Origin: WLXB01 sp040221475
GTDB taxonomy: Bacteria > Pseudomonadota > Alphaproteobacteria > Rhodospirillales > Rhodospirillaceae
Direction: 5' to 3'
NCBI GenBank assembly: GCA_040221475.1
Contig: JAVKEJ010000036.1
Coordinates: 1 to 64,000 of the forward strand
DNA length: 64,000 nt
Positions 63,161 through 64,000 of this stretch are shown here, piece by piece; position 1 is the stretch's first letter, and every line of letters begins with the position of its first letter. The notes beneath the pieces are model-generated. The model was given only the letters and a program-made list of their open reading frames with translations, did no database searches and had not been told where the DNA came from. Position numbers and translations under genes: made by a program.

Positions 63161-64000
63161 TCAGACCTCGGTCGAGTCGGGTACAGCATCCCGCATGGTG
63201 ACAAACTCTTCTGCCGCCGTGGGATGAATCCCAATCGTGGCATCAAACTGGGCTTTGGTTGCACCACATTTCAGGGCCACGGCCAAACCTTGAATGATTT
63301 CAGGAGCTTCGTCGCCGACCATATGACAACCAAGCACTTTATCGGTGTCTTTATCGACGACGAGTTTCATCATAATGCGTTCGTCCCGGCCAGACAGCGT
63401 GTGTTTCATGGCCCGAAAGCGCGAAATGAAGATTTTGACTTTATGCTTCTCGCGCGCCTGCTCTTCCGTGAGGCCGACCGTCGCGACCGTAGGCTGCGTG
63501 AACACAGCGGAGGCAATGTTGGTGTAATCCAAGGTCAACGGATTGTTATTGAAGAAGGTCTCGGCGAACACACGGCCTTCGTTGATGGCCACGGGCGTGA
63601 GGTTGACGCGATCTGTAACATCGCCAACCGCGAAAACATTCTCAACACTGGAACGATTCCATTCATCGACGATAATAGCCCCATCCTTGGTCACCTTAAC
63701 GCCCGCGTTCTCAAGACCCAAACCATCCGTGTTTGGTGAACGTCCAGTCGCATACATGACCTGATCGACAATCAGTTCTTCGCCGCGGTCCACCATCACG
63801 GACAGCCGACCATCGGCAAGCTTCTCAATGGAGCGCAGGACGCAGTCGCGGTGAATAGAGATGCCTTTTTTCTCAAGCTCTTCCGACACCGTGTTACTAA
63901 CATCATTGTCAAAGCCACGAAGGATTGCGCCAGAGCGAATGGCCACATCCACCTTTGAGCCAAGCGCATTGAAGATTCCCGCAAATTCGAGCGCAATGTA
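63161..64000 (-). CDS. gor: Glutathione-disulfide reductase, 3' part (runs off the window)
   Basis: The 5' end lies beyond base 64000; 279 residues are visible. They comprise the NADPH domain end (YIALEFAGIFNALGSKVDVA), the FAD-site motif VENVFAVGDVTDRVNLTPVA, and the dimer domain with the catalytic His-Glu pair in IGIHPTAAEEFVTM. The C-terminal part matches glutathione reductase rather than lipoamide or mercuric reductase; the redox-active CxxxxC is outside the window. It would supply reduced glutathione to the glutaredoxins encoded elsewhere in this window. Confidence 0.9.
   Translation of the reverse strand, partial: YIALEFAGIFNALGSKVDVAIRSGAILRGFDNDVSNTVSEELEKKGISIHRDCVLRSIEKLADGRLSVMVDRGEELIVDQVMYATGRSPNTDGLGLENAGVKVTKDGAIIVDEWNRSSVENVFAVGDVTDRVNLTPVAINEGRVFAETFFNNNPLTLDYTNIASAVFTQPTVATVGLTEEQAREKHKVKIFISRFRAMKHTLSGRDERIMMKLVVDKDTDKVLGCHMVGDEAPEIIQGLAVALKCGATKAQFDATIGIHPTAAEEFVTMRDAVPDSTEV

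Overview
The window looks like chromosomal DNA of an alphaproteobacterium. The signs are an rrn operon in the order 16S-tRNA-Ile-tRNA-Ala-23S-5S; the neighbourhood lysC...ptsP...prfA-prmC-DUF4167-clpB; the block comF-grxC-nitrilase-DUF1178; purB next to the alphaproteobacterial F1-ATPase inhibitor (DUF1476) and the purCSQL-bolA-grxD run; and a GTTC-N7-GTTC SOS box. A Rhodospirillales-like, ubiquinone-using Gram-negative is likely (ubiG, Tat substrates, lipoprotein-free periplasmic proteins), but the 16S was not compared with any database, so the order is inference.

Layout. 1-5.7 kb: a complete rrn operon on the minus strand with two tandem sigma70-type promoters (5540-5568, 5659-5687) and a strong terminator (68-110). 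5.8-7.3 kb: a secreted M23 endopeptidase. 7.3-21.8 kb: a long minus-strand run, lysC, nitronate monooxygenase, ptsP, a RodZ-like protein, ispG, hisS, prfA, prmC, a DUF4167 protein and clpB; clpB has a good heat-shock (RpoH) promoter. 21.9-31.2 kb: ubiG, a TPR-GT41 glycosyltransferase, DUF1178, Nit2-like amidase, grxC, a stand-alone formyltransferase, comF, an NDUFAF5-like methyltransferase, sfsA, map, radC. 31.3-38.7 kb: purB, the ATPase inhibitor zeta gene, an NRDE protein, purC-purS-purQ-purL, bolA and a CGFS monothiol glutaredoxin.

38.7-54 kb is the accessory-rich part. It has a 33-bp tandem repeat, a doubly frameshifted pseudogene, an AraC-NmrA-DoxX-VOC cassette, a Rap1a-like secreted-protein gene broken by an in-frame TGA, an AT-rich three-gene operon of unknown function flanked by near-identical 32-bp palindromic elements, an orphan Tat-exported molybdopterin dehydrogenase subunit, a Tat-exported dienelactone hydrolase, a densely self-complementary intergenic region (49593-49714) whose long-range arms interlock like a pseudoknot, a fasciclin-domain protein, and an SOS-controlled Y-family DNA polymerase translationally coupled to an 84-residue four-cysteine protein.

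54-64 kb returns to core genes: a methyltransferase, rpsD (with a partly duplicated 3' end), trmJ, gltX, nadE, a class II DAHP synthase, then an arylmalonate-decarboxylase/maleate-isomerase-like enzyme, a Tat-exported DUF1838 protein and the 3' part of a glutathione reductase gene that runs off the window. The strongest candidates for something undescribed are the polymerase/zinc-ribbon SOS pair, the interlocked palindromes at 49.6 kb, and the AT-rich three-gene operon at 44-45.6 kb.
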